Positions 55,151-64,000 of a DNA stretch of 64,000 nt are shown piece after piece. Each line of letters begins with the position of its first letter. Position 1 is the stretch's first letter. Source of the stretch: Lachnoclostridium sp. An169. Lineage in GTDB: Bacteria; Bacillota; Clostridia; Lachnospirales; Lachnospiraceae. A program made the position numbers and the translations under genes. The stretch lies in assembly GCF_002160525.1 (NCBI RefSeq), contig NZ_NFKT01000014.1, forward strand, positions 58,573 through 122,572. Direction: 5' to 3'. The notes beneath the pieces were generated by a model, which saw nothing but the letters and a program-made list of their open reading frames with translations, had not been told where the DNA came from and did not search any database.

Positions 55151-55258
55151 CCGGACTTCCGGGACAGTCCCACTCCGCTTACGCTTCGGGGACAGTCTTC
55201 TTCCGGTCCTTCCGGACTTCCGGGACAGTCCCGCTCCGCTTATGCTTCGGGGACAGTC
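55151..55258. repeat. Two 47-bp direct repeats, period 61 bp, at the ntpB-ntpD junction
   Basis: 55151-55197 and 55212-55258 are 45/47 identical (differences at 55172/55233 and 55182/55243). Each unit contains near-palindromic GGGACAGTCCC-type cores in a GC-rich hairpin. The right copy contains the last codons and stop of ntpB; the left copy abuts the ntpD ribosome-binding site. Confidence 0.9.
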
Positions 55259-56622
55259 CCGTAGTACATGTCTAAATATTTGTCGTCGATTCGTTTCAGT
55301 TCGGTCCGCGGCAGCATCCGCAGGAGTTTCCAGCCGATGTCCAGAGTTTCCTCGATACTGCGGTCGGTATTATACCCCTGGGATACGTATTCTTTTTCGA
55401 ATGCGTCAGCGAATCTGGCGTACATCAGGTCGATCTCTGTCAGAGCCGCTTCCCCCAGAATCACCATGAGTTCCTTGGCGTCTTTTCCGCGGGCATAGGC
55501 GGCGAAGAGCTGGTTCATGGTATTGGAGTGGTCTGCCCGTGTCTTGCCCTCACCGATTCCCTTATCCTTCAGACGGGACAGGGACGGCAGCACATCGATG
55601 GGCGGTGTAATGCCCTTCCGGTAAAGCTCACGGCTCAGGATAATCTGCCCCTCTGTGATATAGCCGGTCAGGTCCGGGATCGGATGGGTCTTGTCATCCT
55701 CGGGCATAGTCAGAATGGGGATCATGGTGATACTTCCCTTCTTTCCTTTCTGCCTTCCGGCTCTCTCGTAGATAGAAGCCAGGTCCGTGTACATATATCC
55801 CGGATAACCGCGGCGTCCGGGCACTTCCTTTCTCGCCGCCGAGACTTCACGCAGAGCGTCCGCATAGTTGGTAATGTCCGTGAGGATGACGAGCACATGC
55901 ATCTCTTTTTCAAATGCAAGATACTCTGCCGCTGTCAGCGCCATCTTCGGCGTGGCAATACGCTCGATGGCAGGGTCATTTGCCAGGTTCACAAAGAGAA
56001 CGGTGCGGTCAAGAGCCCCTGTCTCGCGGAAGCTCTCGATAAAGAAGTTGGACTCCTCAAACGTGATACCCATGGCTGCAAATACAACGGCAAAGCTCTC
56101 GTCCGTCCCCAGCACTTTCGCCTGTCTGGCGATCTGCGCCGCAAGCTGCGCATGGGGCAGTCCGGATGCGGAGAAGATGGGAAGCTTCTGTCCGCGGACA
56201 AGAGTGTTCAGGCCGTCAATGGCGGAAACTCCTGTCTGGATAAACTCCTCCGGGTAACTTCTTGCCGCCGGATTCATAGGCAGGCCGTTGACGTCCAGCC
56301 TGGCTTCCGGCAGGATCTCCGGGCCCTCGTCGATGGGGCGTCCCAGCCCGTCGAACACGCGCCCCAGCATGTCTTCCGAAACGCCGAGTTCCATGCTTCT
56401 TCCCAGGAAACGCACTTTGCTGTTGGACAGGTTGATCCCCGCAGAACTCTCGAACAGCTGAACCAGGACATCGCTTCCGTCTACTTCCAGTACTTTGCAG
56501 CGGCGCGTCTCTCCACCAGCCAGTTCAATCTCTCCCAGTTCATCGTAAGTCACGCCCTCCACACCGCGCACAAGCATCAGCGGACCGGCAACTTCCTGTA
56601 TGGTTCTGTACTCTTTTGGCAT
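55240..56622 (-). CDS. ntpB: V-type ATPase subunit B (non-catalytic)
   Basis: The 460-residue regulatory subunit alternates with A in the catalytic head. It carries the family motifs [20 protein letters not shown] (the degenerate P-loop position), [30 protein letters not shown] and [33 protein letters not shown]. Its start directly follows the A-subunit stop (TAA ATG). The extreme C-terminus after KYLDMYY (GTVPEA) is encoded by the right unit of a tandem repeat, so the tail may be a recent replacement. Confidence 0.97.
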   Translation of the reverse strand: MPKEYRTIQEVAGPLMLVRGVEGVTYDELGEIELAGGETRRCKVLEVDGSDVLVQLFESSAGINLSNSKVRFLGRSMELGVSEDMLGRVFDGLGRPIDEGPEILPEARLDVNGLPMNPAARSYPEEFIQTGVSAIDGLNTLVRGQKLPIFSASGLPHAQLAAQIARQAKVLGTDESFAVVFAAMGITFEESNFFIESFRETGALDRTVLFVNLANDPAIERIATPKMALTAAEYLAFEKEMHVLVILTDITNYADALREVSAARKEVPGRRGYPGYMYTDLASIYERAGRQKGKKGSITMIPILTMPEDDKTHPIPDLTGYITEGQIILSRELYRKGITPPIDVLPSLSRLKDKGIGEGKTRADHSNTMNQLFAAYARGKDAKELMVILGEAALTEIDLMYARFADAFEKEYVSQGYNTDRSIEETLDIGWKLLRMLPRTELKRIDDKYLDMYYGTVPEA

Positions 56623-58389
56623 TTACCGCTCCCCCTTTCCGAATGCTTCGGCAATCTGGGCGTCCAGATTTTCATTCACCTTCGCATATTCTGTATCCAG
56701 TTCGTCTTCTCTGACATATTTGAAACGTCCGATCTGCTCCCTCACCGGCATACTGATCAGCTTCTGCAGGGACGCGCCCTTTGAGAGTGCCTCAGATGCC
56801 CTCTCATAGAATGCGTTCACAAGAAGCATCATCATATGCTGCTTTTTCAGCGACGTGTAAGTGTCGATCTCATGGAAGGAGTTCTGATGCAGGAAGTCCT
56901 CGCGGATGGACCTTGCCGCCTCCATCTTCAGGCGGTCGCCCGGCGAGAGGGCATCCATGCCGACCATCTTCACGATCTCTTCTAGTTCCGCCTCTTCCTG
57001 AAGAAGCGTCATCATTTTCTGGCGTCCTTCCATCCAGTCCGGCGCCACTTCCCTGTTGAACCATTTCTCCATATCATCCAGATACAGGGAATAGCTGTTC
57101 AGCCAGTTGATGGCAGGGAAATGTCTCTTGTATGCCAGCTCGGAATCCAGTCCCCAGAATACCTTTACAATCCGCAGGGTTGCCTGGGATACCGGCTCGG
57201 ACGTATCGCCTCCCGGAGGAGATACTGCGCCGATCACCGAGAGCGCCCCTTCTCTTCCTTCTTTTCCCAGAGAAATCACATGCCCCGCGCGCTCATAGAA
57301 CTGGGCCAGACGGCTTCCCAGATAGGCGGGATAGCCCTCCTCGCCGGGCATTTCCTCCAGCCGTCCCGACATCTCCCGGAGAGCCTCCGCCCAGCGGGAC
57401 GTGGAGTCTGCCATCAGAGCTACGGAATATCCCATATCCCGGAAATACTCTGCGATCGTGATTCCCGTATAGATGGAGGCCTCGCGGGCCGCCACCGGCA
57501 TATCGGAAGTGTTCGCAATCAGCACCGTCCGCTGCATCAGAGGCTGTCCCGTCTTGGGGTCTTTCAGCTCCGGGAACTCATTGAGCACGTCCGTCATCTC
57601 ATTTCCCCGCTCGCCGCAGCCGATGTAGACGACGATATCCGCTTCCGCCCACTTTGCAAGCTGATGCTGGATCACGGTCTTACCGCTTCCGAAGGGACCC
57701 GGCACCGCCGCCACTCCGCCTTTCGCAATGGGGAAAAATGTATCAATCACCCGCTGTCCTGTGACAAGGGGCATCTCCGGCGGAAGTTTCTTCTTGTAGG
57801 GACGCCCCCGGCGCACCGGCCATTTCTGCATCAGGGTCAGTTCTTTATCCCCTTCCGCTGTCTCCACCACGGCGACGACTTCCTCCACCGTGAATTCTCC
57901 GGAGCGGATTTCTTTGATCTTTCCCCTGATCCCGTAGGGAACCATAATCTTCTGCTGCACCAGGACGGTCTCCTGCACGGTTCCGATCACATCCCCCGCT
58001 TCTACTTCATCTCCCACAGCGGCATTGGGCACGAACTCCCACTTCAGATCCCGTTTCAGAGAGGGAACTTCCACGCCGCGTTTTAAATTGTTGCCTGATA
58101 TTTTCATAATGTCGTCCAAAGGTCTCTGGATTCCGTCATAGATACTTGTGATGAGCCCCGGCCCCAGCTCCACGGACATGGGAACTCCCATGGACTCCAC
58201 CGGTTCCCCCGGGCCTAACCCGGAGGTCTCTTCATATACCTGGATCGACGCCTGATCCCCGTGCATCTCAATGATCTCACCGATAAGCCTGTGCCTGCTC
58301 ACACGGACCACGTCGAACATATTCGCATCACGCATGCCCTCCGCGATGACCAGAGGGCCCGCGACTTTCTTAATCACTCCTGTGCTCAT
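56623..58389 (-). CDS. ntpA: V-type ATPase catalytic subunit A
   Basis: The 588-residue catalytic subunit has the P-loop [17 protein letters not shown] (residues 231-247), [18 protein letters not shown] with the catalytic Glu, and [30 protein letters not shown]. The non-homologous insertion typical of V/A-type A subunits (about residues 115-195) is present. Its ATG overlaps the F-subunit stop (TAATG). It hydrolyses ATP at the head of the sodium or proton pump. Confidence 0.97.
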   Translation of the reverse strand: MSTGVIKKVAGPLVIAEGMRDANMFDVVRVSRHRLIGEIIEMHGDQASIQVYEETSGLGPGEPVESMGVPMSVELGPGLITSIYDGIQRPLDDIMKISGNNLKRGVEVPSLKRDLKWEFVPNAAVGDEVEAGDVIGTVQETVLVQQKIMVPYGIRGKIKEIRSGEFTVEEVVAVVETAEGDKELTLMQKWPVRRGRPYKKKLPPEMPLVTGQRVIDTFFPIAKGGVAAVPGPFGSGKTVIQHQLAKWAEADIVVYIGCGERGNEMTDVLNEFPELKDPKTGQPLMQRTVLIANTSDMPVAAREASIYTGITIAEYFRDMGYSVALMADSTSRWAEALREMSGRLEEMPGEEGYPAYLGSRLAQFYERAGHVISLGKEGREGALSVIGAVSPPGGDTSEPVSQATLRIVKVFWGLDSELAYKRHFPAINWLNSYSLYLDDMEKWFNREVAPDWMEGRQKMMTLLQEEAELEEIVKMVGMDALSPGDRLKMEAARSIREDFLHQNSFHEIDTYTSLKKQHMMMLLVNAFYERASEALSKGASLQKLISMPVREQIGRFKYVREDELDTEYAKVNENLDAQIAEAFGKGER

Positions 58390-58712
58390 TAGCTTACTCC
58401 TCCAAACAAAATGTCCGAACCGACCGCCTGCTCCACGGTCTTCTTCACGCCTTCCACGCCGGATCCCGTGTTCCCGGATACTCCCGGAATCCGGATCACG
58501 GCAGGAAGCGTCCTCTCACGATATTCCTCGATCTCCGCCTCGATCTGCGCCGCCGCTGCCTCGGTAATGTAGATAATCCCATACCCTTCTGCGGCTGCCT
58601 TCAGAAATGTTTCGCGGATCTCCTCCCCGGTCCTGACAGGGCAGATGTCAAGACCTAACGTGGCGAAACCGTATATACTGTCGTAATCGCCGATCACTGC
58701 AATCTTATACAT
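58389..58712 (-). CDS. ntpG: V-type ATPase subunit F
   Basis: The 107-residue protein has the F-subunit Rossmann-like fold start ([26 protein letters not shown]) and the acidic [18 protein letters not shown] helix. It binds subunit D in the central stalk and modulates activity. It overlaps the C-subunit gene by 8 bases and the A gene by one base. It is called NtpG in Enterococcus nomenclature. Confidence 0.93.
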   Translation of the reverse strand: MYKIAVIGDYDSIYGFATLGLDICPVRTGEEIRETFLKAAAEGYGIIYITEAAAAQIEAEIEEYRERTLPAVIRIPGVSGNTGSGVEGVKKTVEQAVGSDILFGGVS

Positions 58713-59676
58713 ACATCTCCCTTATCCTTTCCCGGATCGCATCGTCCGGGAAACCGTTCTGTTTCCCGGTCAGAATAATCCGAACCGTCTTGATCTCGTT
58801 CTGCCTGCCTGTCAGATAACCCAGAAGCGGTCCCACGGAAAATGTCTGGTACTTCTGGGGTTTCATTATCTCCGTCATCCGGTCGTCGCACCACCGCTCA
58901 AATGCGGACGGTGACTCTTTTAAAGCTTCCGCCCCTCCCGCATAAGCCGTGCCTGCAAGATACCGGCTGATCTCATCCTCTCCCGCAAGCGCCGCCCGGA
59001 TCAGCTGTTCCGTGCTGATGCTCCGGCAGGGTGCCATGGCGCGCTGCATGAATTCCGCAGTTTTTCCTGTCTTCCGGGCGCGCACGGCGATACGGATATC
59101 TGCGATGGCAACGGTTGTGTCCGCATAGTCCCTTATAATAGGTTCGCCGCTCTTTTCGCCTGCCTCGAAGACAGCCTCAAGCGCCGCCCGGTCGATGAGC
59201 ACGTCGCAGAGCTGTCCGTCTCCCGTGTGCAGAAGCGTCTCAAAAGCCTCCTGCGCCGCCCCCGGCATGTTCCCCGGAAGCCTGGAAAACTCTTTGTTCT
59301 CCACGATCTTCAGCATCTCCTGCCCCGGAATCGAACAGTCCTCATAGAAAATGTGTTCCCCCGGCGCTCCGGTGCAGGCTTTCTTCACCGCTGCTTTTAA
59401 ATTATGGTACAGCTTCGGATACGACAGCACATCGAAAAGATGTATGTCCGGCGCCACATCACGAATGACTTCCCATGCCTTCTCTTCCTCCCGGTTCAGG
59501 AGCGAATCCATATCTTCATCCGCAGCCCCGCTGCCCCATCCTTTTTCCTTTACAAACTGCAGTGCCTGCTCTGCCGTAGGACACGCCAGGATCTGTTCGA
59601 TCACCGCATCGGTAAACAACGCATTTTCCAACGCCCGAATCCTCGCCACCGCGTAAGTATATTTTGTGTCACTCAA
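58705..59676 (-). CDS. ntpC: V-type ATPase subunit C (d-type)
   Basis: The 323-residue protein matches the bacterial V-ATPase C subunit, a three-fold repeat of helical bundles forming the funnel between the central stalk and the rotor ring. Start is TTG at 59676 (MSDTKYTYAVARIRALENALFT), with AAGGAGG 6 bases upstream; the rare start may reduce yield of this single-copy subunit. It lies between the E and F genes. Confidence 0.9.
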   Translation of the reverse strand: MSDTKYTYAVARIRALENALFTDAVIEQILACPTAEQALQFVKEKGWGSGAADEDMDSLLNREEEKAWEVIRDVAPDIHLFDVLSYPKLYHNLKAAVKKACTGAPGEHIFYEDCSIPGQEMLKIVENKEFSRLPGNMPGAAQEAFETLLHTGDGQLCDVLIDRAALEAVFEAGEKSGEPIIRDYADTTVAIADIRIAVRARKTGKTAEFMQRAMAPCRSISTEQLIRAALAGEDEISRYLAGTAYAGGAEALKESPSAFERWCDDRMTEIMKPQKYQTFSVGPLLGYLTGRQNEIKTVRIILTGKQNGFPDDAIRERIREMYV

Positions 59677-59703
59677 GATTACCCCTCCTTACGCTTTTTC
59701 GCT

Positions 59704-60297
59704 CTATCCGAACAGCATCCGGTTCACTTTATCTGACAGTTCTTCCCTCTTCGAGCCGAACAGTGCCTTTATCGTACAGTTTTCTTCAATTCCTCCGTAC
59801 CGGAGAAGAAATCCTCCGTCAATATCCGCCGCCTCCCGGGAAACTGTAAGTTTCCCTCCTTTATCTGCGGCCGCTTTCTGTATTTTCTCCGGAAAATCTC
59901 CCGGCATCCTCTCCAGATCCGCACCGGAAAAGCAGATCTCTCCCTCCTGGGGAAGGACGTATTTTTCAAGAGCCTTTTCAAGCAGTTCAAAATACTCCTG
60001 CGCATCCATTTTCCTCACACTCTCATATGCCCGGTCAATCACGCTGCGGATTACTTCCTGCTTTGCGGCAAGAACCGCCTGCTTTTTCTTCATGTCCCTG
60101 GATGAGGCATTTCGCTTTTCCTGCTCTGCCGCATCCCGCTTTGCCTTTGCCAGAATTGTATCCGCACCGGCAGAAGCTTCCTCCCGGGCAGTCTGCATTA
60201 TTTTTTCCGCCTCTTTTTCCGCTTCGGAAATGATCTCCTGTGCAGAGTGGTTGGCTTCCTCGAGGATGCGGGCTTTCATTTTATCCAGTCCACTCAT
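59704..60297 (-). CDS. ntpE: V-type ATPase subunit E (peripheral stalk)
   Basis: The 197-residue protein has a long N-terminal coiled coil (about residues 5-95, rich in Glu, Lys and Ala) and a C-terminal globular domain, the E-subunit layout. With the G-type subunit encoded first in the operon it forms the peripheral stalks that hold the head static. AGGAGG precedes the ATG. Confidence 0.92.
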   Translation of the reverse strand: MSGLDKMKARILEEANHSAQEIISEAEKEAEKIMQTAREEASAGADTILAKAKRDAAEQEKRNASSRDMKKKQAVLAAKQEVIRSVIDRAYESVRKMDAQEYFELLEKALEKYVLPQEGEICFSGADLERMPGDFPEKIQKAAADKGGKLTVSREAADIDGGFLLRYGGIEENCTIKALFGSKREELSDKVNRMLFG

Positions 60298-60309
60298 AGT
60301 CCGTTCCTC

Positions 60310-62804
<2,495 letters not shown>

Positions 62805-62883
62805 GATTTCATCCCTCCTTTTTTCTCGCTGATGTGCAGTGTCCTCTGTATTGATACAGAACTCCACTGCATAGAGTCAGGGT

Positions 62884-63192
62884 TCAGACCAGTTGGGAAA
62901 GGATTATCTCAACCGCCGCCTGTTCTTTCGCCTGCACAGACTGCTTCAGCTCATTTACATAACTTTCCAGATCTTTCTGTGCCTGCTCCTCTGCCTGCAG
63001 ACCTTTGGCACGGACAGCCTCTCCCATCTCTTTTGCACGCTCCGAGGCATTCTGCAGAATTTCTTTTTTCTGTCTGTCCGCCTCTTCCCGCGCCTCTTCC
63101 AGAATCGTGCGGCTCTTCTCCTGCGCGGATTTCACGATCTCATCCGCCTGTTTTTCTGTCTCCTTAATGGTCCGGATCGTCTCTTCCACCAT
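62884..63192 (-). CDS. ntpF: V-type ATPase subunit G/H (NtpF-like peripheral stalk)
   Basis: The 102-residue protein is almost entirely a charged coiled coil (MVEETIRTIKETEKQADEIVKSAQEKSRTILEEAREEADRQ), the pattern of the small V-ATPase stalk subunit that dimerises with E. It is the first gene of the operon, as in the Enterococcus order ntpFIKECGABD. An upstream TTG start in frame would add 11 residues and is less likely. Shine-Dalgarno: GGAAG, weak. Confidence 0.85.
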   Translation of the reverse strand: MVEETIRTIKETEKQADEIVKSAQEKSRTILEEAREEADRQKKEILQNASERAKEMGEAVRAKGLQAEEQAQKDLESYVNELKQSVQAKEQAAVEIILSQLV

Positions 63193-63307
63193 GGCTTTCT
63201 TCCACCACCTTTCACTCCCACACAATATTTGTCAGATTTCATCTCCTTAGTTTTTCCAATAAGATCAACTTCATACAGTCTGTCTGGTTATAAATCGGTT
63301 TAACTTC

Positions 63308-63323
63308 TTAACACAATCTTAAC
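63308..63323 (-). promoter_or_regulatory. Direct-repeat box in the V-ATPase leader
   Basis: On the minus strand GTTAA-GATTGT-GTTAA, with a third GTTAA at 63300-63304. It resembles the box at 16746-16761 behind the kdpE-like gene (16 of 20 bases alike in the extended site). It lies about 10-25 bases downstream of the expected start of transcription, a position suited to repression. Confidence 0.4.
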
Positions 63324-63339
63324 ATGTGAGTATAGTGCC

Positions 63340-63368
63340 ATTATATATCAGCCCGGCATTTTTTTCAA
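63340..63368 (-). promoter_or_regulatory. Promoter of the V-ATPase operon
   Basis: TTGAAA (63363-63368) and TATAAT (63340-63345) are exactly 17 bases apart on the minus strand, giving a leader of about 140 bases before ntpF. Confidence 0.7.
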
Positions 63369-63714
63369 AGAATTTATCGCCCTTATTTGTCAGAAAATTT
63401 CTTTTATTATAGTTGATTATACAGATATTTTCCATGTATTCTGAAAAACCTCAACAAGTTCTTAATGGGAAATCATTTTCGTCGAATCTCCATCTGGTTT
63501 TTTCATACACTGTGTGCTAGTATGTATTCAAAGCATTATTATTTCTGATATATTTCATCTTATCTGCGGAGCTTTCCGTATCAAAGATTCTATGATCAAA
63601 AGAAATCTCAATGCTTTTATATCCCATTGACACAGCAGCGAGGTTTCTGGTTGAAAGAAAAAGAGACAGGCGGAGAAGCCTCCTGCGCATTTATTATTAA
63701 AAAGGAGGAACTCT
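63369..63714. other. Intergenic region upstream of the Rpn-like gene
   Basis: About 350 bases, AT-rich, without a convincing gene. A plus-strand extended -10 (TGCTAGTAT, 63515-63523) could drive the downstream gene, leaving a leader of about 190 bases. A minus-strand frame at 63555-63782 is antisense to the real gene and rejected. Confidence 0.4.
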
Positions 63715-64000
63715 ATGCAGACAAAAGAAAACACCGCATCTGTCACACCAAACCGGACATATAAGTCCCGGATCTTTATCATGATCTTTGGAGATGAGAA
63801 GAATTTGCTGGAACTTTATAATGCCATGACTGGAAAACATTACACAGATCCGAAACTGCTCACGATCAACACCCTGGACAATGCCATTTATATGTCGATG
63901 AAGAATGATCTTTCATTCCTGATCGATTCCCGGCTGTCCCTGTATGAGCATCAGTCCACATACAGCCCGAACCTTCCTCTGAGATTTCTTCTTTATCTCT
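63715..64000 (+). CDS. Rpn-like PD-(D/E)XK nuclease/transposase-family protein, cut by window edge
   Basis: The ATG at 63715 has AAAAAGGAGG 6 bases upstream. The visible 95 residues (starting MQTKENTASVTPNRTYKSRIF, with IFGDEKNLLELYNAMTG, NAIYMSMKNDLSFLID and SLYEHQSTYSPNLPLRFLLYL) match the N-terminus of a large clostridial family of Rpn/YhgA-type nucleases annotated as putative transposases. The aspartate of KNDLSFLID and the SLYEHQS segment are the expected nuclease core. The catalytic function and the C-terminal half are outside the window. Such genes often come in several copies per genome. Confidence 0.8.
   Translation, partial: MQTKENTASVTPNRTYKSRIFIMIFGDEKNLLELYNAMTGKHYTDPKLLTINTLDNAIYMSMKNDLSFLIDSRLSLYEHQSTYSPNLPLRFLLYL

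Noticed and set aside
55166..55250. CRISPR-like repeats at the ntpB-ntpD junction
   Set aside because: Only two units with a 14-base gap, one unit coding for the ntpB tail; tandem duplication fits better.
63555..63782. 75-codon minus-strand frame near the right edge
   Set aside because: Antisense to the start of the Rpn-like gene, no ribosome-binding site, no recognisable domain.

Overview
The window reads as a chromosomal segment of an anaerobic, low-to-mid GC Firmicute, most likely a Lachnospiraceae gut bacterium (Blautia/Dorea-like). The clues are the glgC-glgD pairs, SpoVG, a DnaD-DnaC replication-loader pair, a V-type ATPase in place of a visible F-type one, a YesM/YesN-controlled xylo-oligosaccharide locus, a DUF6171 protein, and ribosomal and RNA polymerase proteins of clostridial type. 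No rRNA, tRNA, CRISPR array, insertion sequence or prophage was seen.

Layout. 1-3.2 kb: two AraC-type regulators facing a DUF5060-type glycosidase. 3.5-6.1 kb: xpaC-telA on the minus strand. 6.2-9.8 kb: a pseudouridine synthase, spoVG and a first glgC-glgD pair. 10-17 kb (plus strand): murC, then dnaD-dnaC-prs, a short KdpD-like kinase, its regulator and a 47-residue membrane protein. 17.1-32.9 kb (minus strand): rpmG-secE-nusG-rplK-rplA, rplJ-rplL and rpoB-rpoC, interrupted between rplA and rplJ by a four-gene accessory cluster (lacI regulator, cupin, UroD-family protein, GPH transporter). 33-36.7 kb: a wall-anchored repeat protein and an AI-2E-family permease. 36.9-39.3 kb: a second glgC-glgD pair. 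39.6-41.2 kb: an AAA-ATPase/PD-(D/E)XK fusion. 41.4-54.2 kb: an arabinoxylo-oligosaccharide locus (GH20, GH8 exo-oligoxylanase, YesL, ABC importer, YesN/YesM, DUF6171, GH51). 54.5-63.4 kb: a nine-gene V-ATPase operon with a sodium-type rotor ring. The right edge starts an Rpn-like nuclease gene, cut by the window.

How it works together. The ribosomal/polymerase region carries control elements readable in the DNA: two RNA copies of the ribosomal protein L1 target next to the Shine-Dalgarno sequences of rplK and rplA, an L10 leader with an attenuator-like hairpin before rplJ, and a separate promoter for rpoBC. The sugar locus pairs an ABC importer with cytoplasmic exo-enzymes and a two-component system, so imported oligosaccharides are probably trimmed inside the cell.

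The most striking signals are: a consensus sigma-A promoter whose spacer holds a run of ten G, upstream of the wall-anchored protein (a candidate phase-variable switch); four in-phase DnaA-box-like sites before dnaD; a 61-bp-period tandem duplication that forms the 3' end of the V-ATPase B gene; and a similar response-regulator-type box near the kdpE-like gene and in the V-ATPase leader.
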